Source: Cordilura impudica (taxonomy: Eukaryota; Arthropoda; Insecta; Diptera; Scathophagidae). From it: a DNA stretch of 64,000 nucleotides. The notes under the pieces are model-generated. The model saw only the letters and a list, made by a program, of their open reading frames with translations, ran no database searches and was not told where the DNA came from. The translations under genes and the position numbers were made by a program. The stretch spans positions 4,725,447 to 4,789,446 of the forward strand of contig OY821519.1 in the NCBI GenBank assembly GCA_963682025.1. Direction: 5' to 3'. Positions 43,889 to 54,881 of the stretch are shown piece by piece; within the stretch, counting starts at the first letter, position 1, and each line of letters begins with the position of its first letter.

Positions 43889-44692
43889 ACAAGTAAGAAA
43901 ATTATAGTCGGTCTAGACCGACTATACGATACCCTATACCATGCGTTTAAAGACACTATATCTCAGGCGCTACTAACTGGATATAGAAAGTAAGCATAAA
44001 CCAAATTTGAGTGGGATTTTTATTAATTTTTTCGGATGTAGATATGAAAAAGTTCATATCGGATGCTATATCTATATGGGGACTAGGCCCAAAAATGGAC
44101 CGATCCTGACCATGTTTGGTAAAGTCTCTTGTATTTTGCAAAAATATATACAAACAAAATTTGAGAAGAATCAGTGTAATATTTTTGTTTTTGATAGATT
44201 TAAGTGAAGATCGGGAAACAGCTCTATATGGGGCCTATGACTAAGAGTTGCCCAATAGGAATCATTTTTGGACTACTGATTAATGGATGTAATATATACA
44301 TACAAACCCAATTTGACTAAGATTTGTATGATAATTTGGATCTTATGGCAATATATGTTGATTTCATAGGGGTCATTTGTATGGGGGCTAGGTCTGAACA
44401 TGAACCGATTCCCACCAATTTCAACAGCTTTTATCCTATGGCCGATAGAAGCTTATGTACCAAACTTAATCAAAATATATTCATATTTGCGACCTGCAGT
44501 TTGATTACAAGCTTTACATGGACACACAGACGGACGGACGGAAGGACGGACATCGTTAAATCGAATTAGATAGTGATTCTGATTCGATCGGTATAATAAA
44601 AGATGGGTCTAGGTCAAATATTTTTGGTAGTGACAAACAGCAGCACAAAGTCATTATACCCAAACCACATAGTGGTATAGGGTATAAAAATG
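43888..44692 (+). mobile_element. Family A element copy A8, complete
   Basis: Full copy: AACAAGTAAGAAAATTATAG, palindrome AGTCGGTCTAGACCGACT, ATACCCTATACCATG, GGAC tract GACGGACGGACGGAAGGACG near 44528, right end CACATAGTGGTATAGGGTAT and AAAAA. Its final A run continues directly into the AAAAATG array of C4, so it marks the junction of the segmental duplication. Confidence 0.8.
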
Positions 44693-45300
44693 AAAAATGA
44701 AAAATGAAAAATGAAAAATGAAAAATGAAAAATGAAAAATGAAAAATTAAACATGAAAAATAAAAAATGAAAAATAAAAAAATTAAAAACGAAAAAATTA
44801 AAAAATTAACTAGTTGTAATAAACAATAAAAAAATTAAAAATGGAAAATTAAAAATAAAAAATGAAAAATAAAAAAAAGAATTAAAAATTAAAGTTATAA
44901 ACAAGAAAAATTAAAAATTAAAAATGAAAAACGAAAAATGAAAAATAAAAAATGAAATATAAAAATGAGAAATTAAAAGGGAAAAATAAAAAATGAAAAA
45001 TTAAAAATAAAAAATGAAAAATTAAAAATTAAAAACGAAAAATAAAAAACGAAAAACCAAAAATAAAAAGTTAAAAAAGAAATATGAAAAATAGAAAATG
45101 CAAAATGAAAAAAAAATTTAAAATGAAAAATGGAAAATGTAAAAATTAAAAATAAAAAATGAAAAATGAAAAATAAAAAATTAAAAAAAAAATGAGAAAT
45201 GAAAAATGAAAAATAAAAAATGAAACATGAAAAATTAAAAATTTAAAATGAAAAATAAAAAATGAAAAACGAAAAATGAAAAATGAAATAATAAAAAATT
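44690..45300 (+). repeat. AAAAATG 7-bp array in C4
   Basis: Starts with about eight perfect AAAAATG units next to A8, then grades into AAAAATA/AAAATTA variants and ACGAAAAATG. It contains the internal phrase AACTAGTTGTAATAAAC near 44806. Confidence 0.85.
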
Positions 45301-45473
45301 AACCGTTGTAATAATAAATAAAAATAAATATTTTTATATTAGCAGAGCTCCTGCAGTTGATTGCTATAAGTGATACATGATGGCGCTTTCTGTTTGATTT
45401 TAGAAAAGTGCCATAAAAAAAATATTTAATTACTAGATGTTTATACATCTTCCTTCTGATCGGACTCACATGA
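44693..45473. mobile_element. Family C element copy C4, T2 end missing
   Basis: Begins within an AAAAATG array (44690-45300). Then GAGCTCCTGCAGTTGATTGC, GGCGCTTTCTGTTTGATTTT, and the complete T1 end: TAGATGTTTATACATCTTCC, TTCTGATCGGACTCACATGA. The T2 end is absent because the array abuts A8. Confidence 0.75.
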
Positions 45474-45474
45474 T

Positions 45475-45976
45475 TTTTTGACAGATTTAAGTGAAGATCG
45501 GGAAGCAGCTTTATATAGGGGCTATGACTAAGAATAGTCTTATAGGGTTTATTTTTGGACTACTGATCAATGGGTGTAAGAAACACACTCAAATCCAATT
45601 TGACCGAAATGTATATGATAATGTGGTTCTTATGCAACTTACGTCGATTTCATAGGGGTCATTTGTATGAGGACTAGGTCTCAACAAGTACCGATTTTCA
45701 CCAATTTCAATAGCGTTCATGCTATAGCCGATAGAAACTTATATACCAAATTTCATTAAAATATATTAGTCTTTGCGACCTGTAGTTCGACTACAAGGTT
45801 TACATGAACGCACAGACGGACGGAAAGTGATTCTGTGTCGATCGGTATAATAAGAGATGGGTCTAGGTCAAATATTTTTGATAGTTACAAACATCAGCAC
45901 AAAGTCATTATACCCTAACCACATAGTGGTATAGGATATAGAAATACTGATTGTATGGTAGATTTAATATTAAAAA
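45475..45976 (+). mobile_element. Family A fragment A9 (3' half) plus duplicated flank
   Basis: Right copy of the segmental duplication: GACAGATTTAAGTGAAGATC to GTGGTATAGGATATAGAAA, then ACTGATTGTATGGTAGATTT. It shares with A7 the unusual loss of the GGAC tract (ACGGACGGAAAGTGATTC) and the GGATATA ending, which shows common descent from one insertion. Confidence 0.75.
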
Positions 45977-46549
45977 TATCACTCATACGTATACATATAT
46001 TCTACTGTGCTAATATAAATCAATCATACGCCCTGAATATGTTATATAATATATAACTTATATTAGTAAAAAATTGATAAAAAAAGGGAAAAATCACAAC
46101 TCTTTGAAGATTTCATTCGATAAAATGTGTCCAGCTTGATTTGCTGCAGCTATTTGGTGAAAAATGAAGTGAGAGATCATCAGCGGTCCTTGAGTTGCAG
46201 CTGAAATACTGAGCAAACAAACATCAAGATAAGGAGAATATATAAAAGACCTGAGAACACCAAACTCTTTGGAGGTTTTTATATACTGGCCTGGTACTTT
46301 CACTTGGAATTTCTCATTACTACAATGGCAGTGGAAATTAAAATTTATCACTTTAGTGTAAGAAAAATTCCATGATTGCCGATAATGCATAAAATTATTT
46401 CACCAAAAATTCTTAACTGTATGTATGTACATATGTGTGTATGTTTGTCCTTTATAGCAGACTACACCACTGGAGCGATCGTCTTTTAATTTATACAGCG
46501 GGTAACTGCCTATACGGAAGGAAAAAAGCCTGTATTTTTTTTTTTGGAT
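45977..46549. other. Non-coding DNA with one unidentified minus-strand frame
   Basis: A minus-strand frame of 98 codons (46390-46094) is open, with mixed composition (VPGQYIKTSKEFGVLRSFIY, GPLMISHFIFHQIAAANQAG). For AT-rich DNA this is longer than expected, but I recognise no domain, and no splice or promoter context supports it. It could be an old transposon piece. Confidence 0.25.
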
Positions 46550-47408
46550 TTTTTCAAGTGGGCTTGGCACCTCCCATAAAAAGTGAATTTTTAACATCTA
46601 ATTTTAACATATAATATCTGGAGTACTATAACAGCAAGAGCTCTGAAACTATGCACATGTACATATTAAACTAATTTGAAGAGCTGCGAAAAAAATGAGC
46701 GGCAACGGGCCACCATAAACAGTAAATATTTAAAGTCATATATCTAGAGTACTGTAATAGATAAAGTCTCGGGACTTAGTGTGAGTTCATAAGTTGTCAA
46801 CGTTAGTAATCGGAAAAAAATGGGCGAGTTCAAAGCAGTGGGCGTGGCACCTTCCACACATGATGGCCAGAGTCTTGAAACTTTCTGCACGTCAATTGGT
46901 TGTTAATCGTATCAAAAATGGGTGCGATTGCGTCAGTGGGCGTGGCACCTCACACTAAAAGTGTTATCTGGAGTACTGTCACGAATAATGGGAGTAGAGT
47001 CACGAATAATGGGTGTGAGAGGTTATGTGAAAAATGGGCGGGATCAAACCAGTGGGCGTGGCACCTCCCACACATGGTAAATACATATTATCATATATAT
47101 AGAGTACTATGGAGGCCAGAGACTTGAAACTCTCCGCACGTAAATTTGTTGTTAATGTAAGTAGACGTACCAAAATTGGGATCGATTGGGTTAGTAGGCG
47201 TGGCAGCTCCCATAAAAAATATTATCTAGAGTACTATAAACCCAACAGTCTTGAAACTAGGTGTGAGTTTACTAGTGATGAGTGCAAGAAGTTATGTGAA
47301 AAATGGGCGGGATCAAATAAGTGGGCGTGGCACCTCCCATACATGGTAAATACATATCATCATATATTTACAGTTCTATGGCGAAACAACGTTTGCCGGG
47401 TCAGCTAG
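46550..47408 (+). mobile_element. Helitron 3' part with family E tandem repeats, copy E2
   Basis: Repeats with GTGGGCGTGGCACCTCCCA-type motifs start near 46560, 46840, 46938, 47054, 47196 and 47322 (about 95-280 bp apart). The last leads to the hairpin GGCGAAAC-AAC-GTTTGCC (47380-47397), then GGGTCAG and CTAG at 47405-47408, followed by T. A short 3' hairpin then CTRR before a T is the canonical Helitron 3' terminus. The 5' end was not identified. Confidence 0.6.
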
Positions 47409-47576
47409 TATTTCATATTCTTCAAGCTACCCAAAATCAACTTTACTTTTGGACAACATATTTTTTATATATATGGGGCGTTTCACCGATGTCTTTCGAT
47501 CTAGAGGAAATTTGCACCAAGGTTAGTCCCACTGGATAGTAGTTTAGACACAATTTTTCAACAAGATCGGCGTTTA

Positions 47577-47700
47577 TTTAAAAATTTACCAAAACTTAAA
47601 TACTTCATCAGCTACAATAAATTCAAAAGATCGGTCAAAGAATAGGTATTTAAAAATATACAAAACTTAAATACTTCATCAGCTACAATAAATTAAATAT
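47577..47700 (+). repeat. Direct repeat of about 70 bp, two copies
   Basis: AACTTAAATACTTCATCAGC and TACAATAAATT, preceded by TTTAAAAAT, occur near 47577-47630 and again near 47648-47698. Confidence 0.75.
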
Positions 47701-47791
47701 AAAAATATTTACGACATAAATGGACTTAATGTGATTAACATTAAATTTTATTATATTATTTATCTTTTTATTTTTATTATTATTACATCTT

Positions 47792-48537
47792 ATTTAATGA
47801 ATAAATAGTCGAGCTTGAGGTCTTTGTTGAATTTATTTATTGTTATAGATCTTCCTGGGCTCTAATATTTCGACCAGCTTCGCTGATCATAAGTGCAATT
47901 ATGACTATGATGATGAAATATCGCTAACATCTTATATATTAAAAGAATTTATGAAAACTAAAGTCAGTACGTCTGGCCGTTCTATCCGGCCGATTTCCTT
48001 AATTTTTTTTTATATGAAAGATATTTAGACACAGATATCAAGCATTGGAATTTACTCCCACCTTACTCTAGTTATACTTTTTTCAAGATCTTTTCAATAT
48101 TTTCCTTCACTCGAACCTCTACAAATAGAGTTATATTTAACGTAGGTTGTTGACATAGGTCTAAGAACATTCGGTGGATCAAGCTCTTTCGTTTGAGTTA
48201 TTAACTGCTTTAATTCGTTGGGTTTGAGAAAAGTTATGCGTGGACAATCAACTTTACTTTTACTGTACGTTAACTTCTCTTGGCATATTTTGGCATTACT
48301 GTACGTTAACTTCTCTTGGCAAATTTTGGTATTATAAAAATGAATATAATATAATATAATGCTGCGGAGCAGCATGGGTCCTCTAGTCAGTTTATTAAAT
48401 TTTTTTAGTGTAAACATTAATATATGTATCCCTGAGGATGATCAGCGAATCTGGTCGAAATATTGGAGACCAAGAAGATCTATAACAATAAATAAATTCA
48501 ACAAAGACCTCAAGCTCCACTATTTATTCATTAAATG
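47792..48537. mobile_element. Penelope-like inverted unit (about 105-bp arms)
   Basis: The left arm (47792-47893) and right arm (48427-48537) are reverse complements over about 100 bp: ATTTAATGAATAAATAGTCG, TTGAGGTCTTTGTTGAATTT, ATAGATCTTC, ATTTCGACCAG. The right arm contains CTGAGGA, a stem GATCAG/CTGGTC, then GAAA, a hammerhead-like core seen in Penelope-like retroelement terminal repeats. No reverse transcriptase remains. Its centre is occupied by a 457-bp Helitron. Confidence 0.45.
47930..48386 (+). mobile_element. Complete non-autonomous Helitron, 457 bp
   Basis: 5' end TCTTATATATTAAAAG preceded by A; 3' end hairpin CTGC-GGA-GCAG (48362-48372) followed ten bases later by CTAG (48383-48386) and then T. 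This meets all canonical Helitron criteria: TC start, 3' hairpin, CTRR end, insertion between A and T without duplication. The interior includes AAAACTAAAGTCAGTACGTC and a 30-bp direct repeat (ACTGTACGTTAACTTCTCTT). The minus frame of 107 codons inside has no recognised domain. Confidence 0.65.
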
Positions 48538-49266
48538 GTAATTTAGAAAGGTCGAAAACATACAACATATTAGCTATTATTATATATTAATTTAATTATT
48601 ATTATAAATAAATAAAAAAAAAAATAATTTTTCAACATTTCTATAGAAAAAAGTGATTTTTTCCTGAAGTATCGAAGGTATGCATTTTTAGTTAGGTATG
48701 TTATATACCGTCGGAAAGGTTAATTTGTCTAGTTTCTCAGTAAAAATTTAATTTTTAAGGTTTTAGAAAGACACATACAAAAGGGAAAAAATTCGAAATA
48801 GTGCATACGTTAAAAATTGAAAAACCGTTGGATATCCCACATGCATCCCACTAAACGGCCAAAAACCTCGTAAAGGAAACAACCCAAGCTTTCTTTTTTT
48901 TTTTTTTTTAGCGGAAAATGGCCTTTTTTTGAAAAAAAGTCAAAAAAATTTTTGATTTCGCCAAAAAAATTCTAAAAATTTTTTCTTATTTTTTTAAAAT
49001 TTTTTTTCCCGAAAGGTTGAAGAAATAGCTCTCTAAACTGTTTGGGACCAATTTTGCTAAGAACAATAGGTAAAACGTTACATGAAAAAACACCTGTTTG
49101 GTCGAAATGTTAAATTTTGACCCCCTCTAACTCAGAGAGTTCTGGACCAATCTTGTTGAAAAATTGCGTCTAAGCTACTATTCAATAGGACTAACCTTGG
49201 TGCAAATGTCATCCCGATCGGAAGCCACCGGTTTCAGAAGTTGGGTCACTTGACATGAAACGCCCC

Positions 49267-52058
49267 ATATATAACTTACTTTTAAATGAAGGTGTCTGAA
49301 CTTTGAGATCAAAATTGCTTCTGTTGAATTTTACTACAAAATTTTATTCATTTTATTTTAACAATTAAAATCATTTGCCGCTAGTCCTACTAATCTCCTA
49401 CATGGAAATATCGAACAAAGTTTACTAATTTTTCAACCTATTTCAAACTTTAGCTCACAAACCTTTATCTTTCTCTCATAGAATCTGCCAGATATAGTAG
49501 AAGATTTTGGTCTTAATGACCAATTAAATGAAAATTTTTCTGGAACTTGGACTCCATTATATTTATTTATTTAATGAATAATAATGCAATAACGAATGCT
49601 AAAGTTAGTGTATTGTAACGTTAGCTTCTTTGTCTAATATCTTTGAAAGCGATAAAGTTATAGGCATTTAAATATGCTATAAGTAACTTTGAAATGGTTG
49701 ACTATAAAAAAAATCGGACCTCTTGGAGCATGGGCCTTAGTGTGGAAGTGAAATTAAACAAAACTATAACTTTTTTAATTTCTATTTAATTTGTGTCAAC
49801 TACAAGCCCAGTTTTGTTTATATAAAATCATTATTATAAAATGTCTACAGAGCTTTAAGTAAAAAAAACACAAGCTGTTCTCTCTGTAGAGGTGTGTGCT
49901 GATGTATTTAAGTGTGTAAATGTATTTTGTAGGTCCTCTTTTGAATTTCGACAACAAAACTAAATTATGCATCTTTTATCTTTACTCTTGGCATTATTTT
50001 TGGGTTCTCCATCTTGGCCTGTTTGCAGAAAAACATGTTTTACTTTCTTTAAATTTTGTAGCCATCATCTTTAGACTGTATTTTCTCCACTTCTGTTTTA
50101 GCAAATACGAATTGTATTCATTTTGCTTTTGCATCATATGTTTAAATTTTCTCTTTGTTTTGGTCTTTCTAAGTTTGTATTGTATTCACAGTTCATTTTT
50201 TTTCTGTCTGTGTGCGTGTGAGTGCTTTCTCTGCTGCTCTGTTCTGTTTTAGTATTTGACTGGTTTGACCAACTTTTATTATGTTGGCTACTAGGTATAT
50301 TGTTAATTGGTTGCATTGTACACATTTTTATTTTATCCTTCTGACATTTATTAGTTCGTTTAGCCTTCTTTTTTGTGTTGTGTTATAGCAGGGTTCAAGT
50401 GTTTGGTGATATGTGTGCAGGAATGTGTGTGTTAGGGTGTTTTGGCTTTTGTGTATGTATGTAGTTTTTATGGATTTAAATCAAAATTATAAAGTTCTAG
50501 TTAAATAAAGTTTCAAATGTCTATTTACAAATTTGGATGTGTTTTGGAAATATCTGTTACATATTTAATTTTGTTCTAAATAGTTCAAAATCTCATTTCT
50601 AAAAAGTGAAAATATTAATTGAACAATTTGATTCAGTATTTTTATTTTACAAATTGTTTAAAATATATGTAACCAATGGATCTTTTTGCTTCAACCTTTC
50701 ATTTTTATTTTTATCGAAATATTGTTGACATTTTATAGGTGGGTTATCATAACTGATCTTTTCTTTGAAAAAAAAAACATACAAGGTTTATCATTTAACA
50801 AGTATTTTGTGTCGGCTTACGATATTATAAATTATCTGATAAAAATTTTATTATTTTCAAAAACTCAACATTATTTTTTGACAAATTATGCTACGATGGC
50901 AAACTAATCTTCAAGAGACCATATACAGCTTATCATTTTACATCTGTGTGAAAGTGTGGCCGACGGGACATTCAAATATTCATATACCATTTGTATCTGA
51001 TCCAATTATTCCATGTTTAATATGACAGTGTATACATCTATATTTTACAAAAAAAAAACCTCTTTTTTGAATCACTCGAACAATTTTGATGAGTTCAAAA
51101 TTAAATGAAAATTAAAGGAAATCCTCAGCTTGAACCTTTTGTATGGTTTTGTGCGAATCAAACATAAGTTGGCCAATGAGATAAACTTTTTAAAGGATTG
51201 ATTACTCTGTCATCCCATATTTTAACACAAAATAGCCAGAATTTGAAAAGGCTAACTAACATCTAAAAATTCAAAATCTGTTTTTAAACTTTATCAGTCT
51301 CTTTAGTGGCCTAAAAACAAATACGATTTGATTTTGCAATAACTTCCTAACATTAAAAACGGACCTTTAGATTATATAATTTGCTTGTTGGTGCTTTGGT
51401 CTGTAGATGTGGCTCGCACCCATTTTATTTGAAATAATTTAACGTTTTATTTTTTACACAATTTCATCGATCAAAATGCAAAAGGGGGAACTACTTTTAA
51501 AATAATATTTTATTCATTACCAAATTTATTTATGGGTTAATTTTATGTAAATTAGTTTTTTTTTCATTATTACTAAACTCATATAATTTGAAAACACAAA
51601 AATTTACAATCAACTAAAGAAAAAAATTATTTTCACAAAAAAAAAAAAATAATAAATCGTTTTTGCTTTATGCAAAAAATGGCATATATTTCATTCTTTT
51701 TTTTTTTTGTATTTAGGTTTATGTATATTTTTATACGTATGCTAAGTACAAGTGTGTATCAGCATGACTTTGGTGTTTTAGACAGCCAGCAAGACGCGCA
51801 CGCACCAAGCAGGCATACCATGCAAATTTAAGGATAATAACACAGTTAGCAAATTAAAAGGACAAGAAAATATTAGGAGATAACTTTTGTTCTTTTTTTT
51901 ATGTAAAATATTTAATCACTACTTCCAAATATTAATTTTTTATTATCATTTAATACATTTTTTTCCAAATATATTTTTTTGTATTGGCTTAATTTTGATG
52001 TTTATTTTTTCATTTGCAAAAGCAATAAATTTCTCTCTATACTATACGTATAGGTGAA

Positions 52059-52094
<36 letters not shown>

Positions 52095-53686
52095 TATATA
52101 TAGATATATTTTTTTCCATTCGTCTGTTATCCTTGCTACGCCTTGATTTTTTTTCACATTATAAAAGAAAAATCACAATTTAGAATTTTACTTTGTTTTC
52201 CACTTTTGAATTCTAATGAATCTCGAATTATAATTATTATTTTATATTACAATTTTCTCCAATTATTTCTGGTTAATTTTTTTTTTTCAGTATTTATTAG
52301 TTATAAAAATTTTACTTAAAACTATGAAAAATTTGTTTAATTTGAATATTTTCACACAATGTTTATTTAGAACAATCCAATAAGTGTACAAAAACTAGCG
52401 AGTTTACAGAGACCGACTGCCCCAGAGCTTACATCACGAAGAATTTCAGGGTGCGACCAGAATTTGATTTTGGTTTAGAAAAATTTGCTTGAAAATTTTC
52501 ACAGTTCGTGGCTTTTTACGAAAAACGAGTAAAGGAATCTCAATCCTGCGCAGCCTCAAAGTTAAAGAAAAGCTTTTTCCTTTATGATAATAAACCACAC
52601 ACAGAGCCATAGCCACTCACTAAAAATGCACATACTCACACACACTCACACACGCACTCACACACACTCACACTCTCACAAGCTGTTTGGCGTTGTGTGT
52701 AGCTGGGTTTTTGTGTTTTCTTTTCATGCCATTATAGGAGGCAATAAGGAAATAGCAAACAAAGAAGAGGTACACGAATCCTTCGCCTTCAAGTTAATGC
52801 AAAGTGTGCAAGGACTATGTTAGTAGAGTGTTCGTAGCTATATTTTGTAGGTCCATGTGTTAGTAGCTGCGTGTGTGGTTGCTCTCTTTGCATTTCACTG
52901 ATTCACTGCTTTAGCATTGAGGTGGGTTCAGTTTTTGTATGTAAGTGGATATTTTTTTGTGGAAGGGAACACTTTTTGAAAAAAAAAAAAAAACATCAGA
53001 AGAAAACTACAACCCATATGTATTGTTGTTTTTTTCATATTTTTTTTCATTTAATAAACACTCGCATATGTTTTTAAGTATAAATCAACTAAATCCCCAG
53101 GATAAATACATACAATCAACGAGCAGGAATATAAGCTGCGAATATCTGTTCAAAATTTCGTAGTTTGGTTTTATTTTGTTTTGTTGTTGCCGATATTTGT
53201 CTGATATGTGTTATGGCGCTCATAGTATTTTGTTTTTGTTTACTATTGTTAAAGAAATACTAAAGCAACAACAACAATAACAACTTTATTGTTGAGTTAT
53301 TTTGAATTGGAGTTTTATTATTTTGTTTGAAGTTTACTACTCGCATAGGTACATATGATTGTAAATGACAACTAACAAGTCATAGTCGTAACATATAATT
53401 CCTGAAGGTATGCCTTTTCAAAGCTGAAAACCATTACATTTTAATACACCTAATCTTATCAAGACTTCAATTTCAATTTCTTTTGATTTGATTTCTAAAC
53501 CTTGATATTTTGAAGGGTGTGAATTTATTATTCTCTACAAGAATTTATCTAAATTGAATTTAGAGTTTATATATTTAATATTTTCTCTACAAATTGAATT
53601 CACCTAAAAAATTAAGTACCCTTCACACGGATTATGTTCCACCTTCAACAAAATTGTTAAAACCTCGAAAATTAATCACCTCAGGG
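49267..53686. other. Host-like non-coding DNA
   Basis: About 4.4 kb without recognised transposons or genes. It holds a TA tract at 52059-52092, a CTCACACA tract at 52633-52680, and CAA/TTG runs near 53260-53300. The stretch 52390-52560 is less AT-rich (CCGACTGCCCCAGAGC, TCCTGCGCAGCC) and could be a minus-strand 5' exon or promoter for the 38.7-kb exon (speculative). The T-rich frames at 49920-50252 and 52871-53163 are not called. Confidence 0.4.
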
Positions 53687-54370
53687 TATAAGGGATGACT
53701 TTGTGCTGATGTCTGTAACTACCAAAAATATATTTCCTAGACCCATCTTTTATTATACCGATCGACTCAGCATCAGTTTCTGTGTCAATTACATTATGTG
53801 CGCCCGTTTGTATTTTTATGTAAACCCTGTAATCATACTTCAGGTTGCAAATATGAATATAAGTTGATGATATTTGGTACTTGAGCTTCTAGCGGCCATA
53901 TGAAATTGATGAAAAGCGGTGCATGTTCAGACCTAGTCCCCATACAAATGACGCCAAATGAAATCGACTGATATTGATATTAGATCCAATTATCATATAG
54001 ATTTCTGTCTAACTTGGTTTGTGTGCTTTTATTACATCCATTAATCAGTAGTCCAAAAATAACCCCTTTAAAACAATTTCTGATCATTGCTGATTACCAA
54101 TCTTAACTCAAATGTATCAAAAAATCAAAAATACTTCTCAGATTTTTTTCAAATTTGGTCTGTATATATTTTTGCAAAAAAATAAGTGACCTCACGAAAT
54201 ATGGTTATGATTGATCCATTTTTCGACCAAGTCCCCATATATATATATCATCCGATATGAACTTTTTCATAGCCGAAGGAAAAAATAATAATAACAATGC
54301 CGCTCAAATTGTTTTTATGCCTCTTTTGTATATCCAATTAGTTTGACCCAAGACCATTTCTCTCCCCATC
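53687..54370 (-). mobile_element. Family A element copy A10, reverse orientation, old
   Basis: Reverse complement of family A with many substitutions: GGGATGACTTTGTGCTGATG, CTAGACCCATCTTTTATTAT, ACCGATCGACTCAGCATCAG, CCTAGTCCCCATACAAATGA, TCCGATATGAACTTTTTCAT. The GGAC tract is eroded (GTGCGCCCG) and the 5' palindrome end is lost. The only A copy on this strand. Confidence 0.65.
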
Positions 54371-54881
54371 AGAGAACTGCAACTGCTGATTGAGAAACGT
54401 TCATACTTAATCAACACCCGAATAAATGTTCGTTTGCGTTCAAGCGAGGAACATACTCAAATAAAAATATTCACTTTACATTTTAAATCAATCAAACCAT
54501 GTACTTCTTCATTTCATTCATGTACGATTGGTTCAACGACGATTATTTTGATTAAGAATAAATAACAAAAAACAGAAATGCACGCGTATGTGTTTATTCA
54601 TTATTGAAACCAAATAAAAGCAGTATAATTTCATAACAAAAAAGGGGGTTTGCGCTATAGAATTTGTACAATCAATGTACGTAGTTCATAATATAGTGAG
54701 AATTTTTCAAATTTTTTTTTATCATAAAATTTCAAAAAAAATTATATATTTATTTATATTAATTTTTTTATTCAAAATGATCAATTGAATCAGGCTGCAG
54801 GTCGTTTTATAAATTTTATTTTTCATAATTTTTTTTGCATAAAACTAAAAGAGCACGTAAAGTATTTAACAAAATTAAATT
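54371..54881. other. AT-rich spacer, nothing recognised
   Basis: About 510 bp of AT-rich sequence between A10 and B2. No repeat end or open frame of note. Confidence 0.5.

Larger units (their letters stand above)
47475..49266. mobile_element. 1.8-kb DNA element with about 105-bp inverted termini
   Basis: Left arm 47475-47577 (GGGGCGTTTCAC, GAAATTTGCACCAAGGTTAG, TTTTTCAACAAGATCGG) matches the reverse complement of 49140-49266 (CTAACCTTGGTGCAAATGTC, TGAAACGCCCC). The ends are extended by TATATAT outside. The interior holds a direct repeat, the nested Penelope-like unit and AT-rich filler with long T runs. No transposase is recognisable; superfamily unknown. Confidence 0.6.

Noticed and set aside
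49920..50252. 110-codon plus frame, very hydrophobic
   Set aside because: T-rich composition produces Phe/Leu runs; no homology or start context seen.
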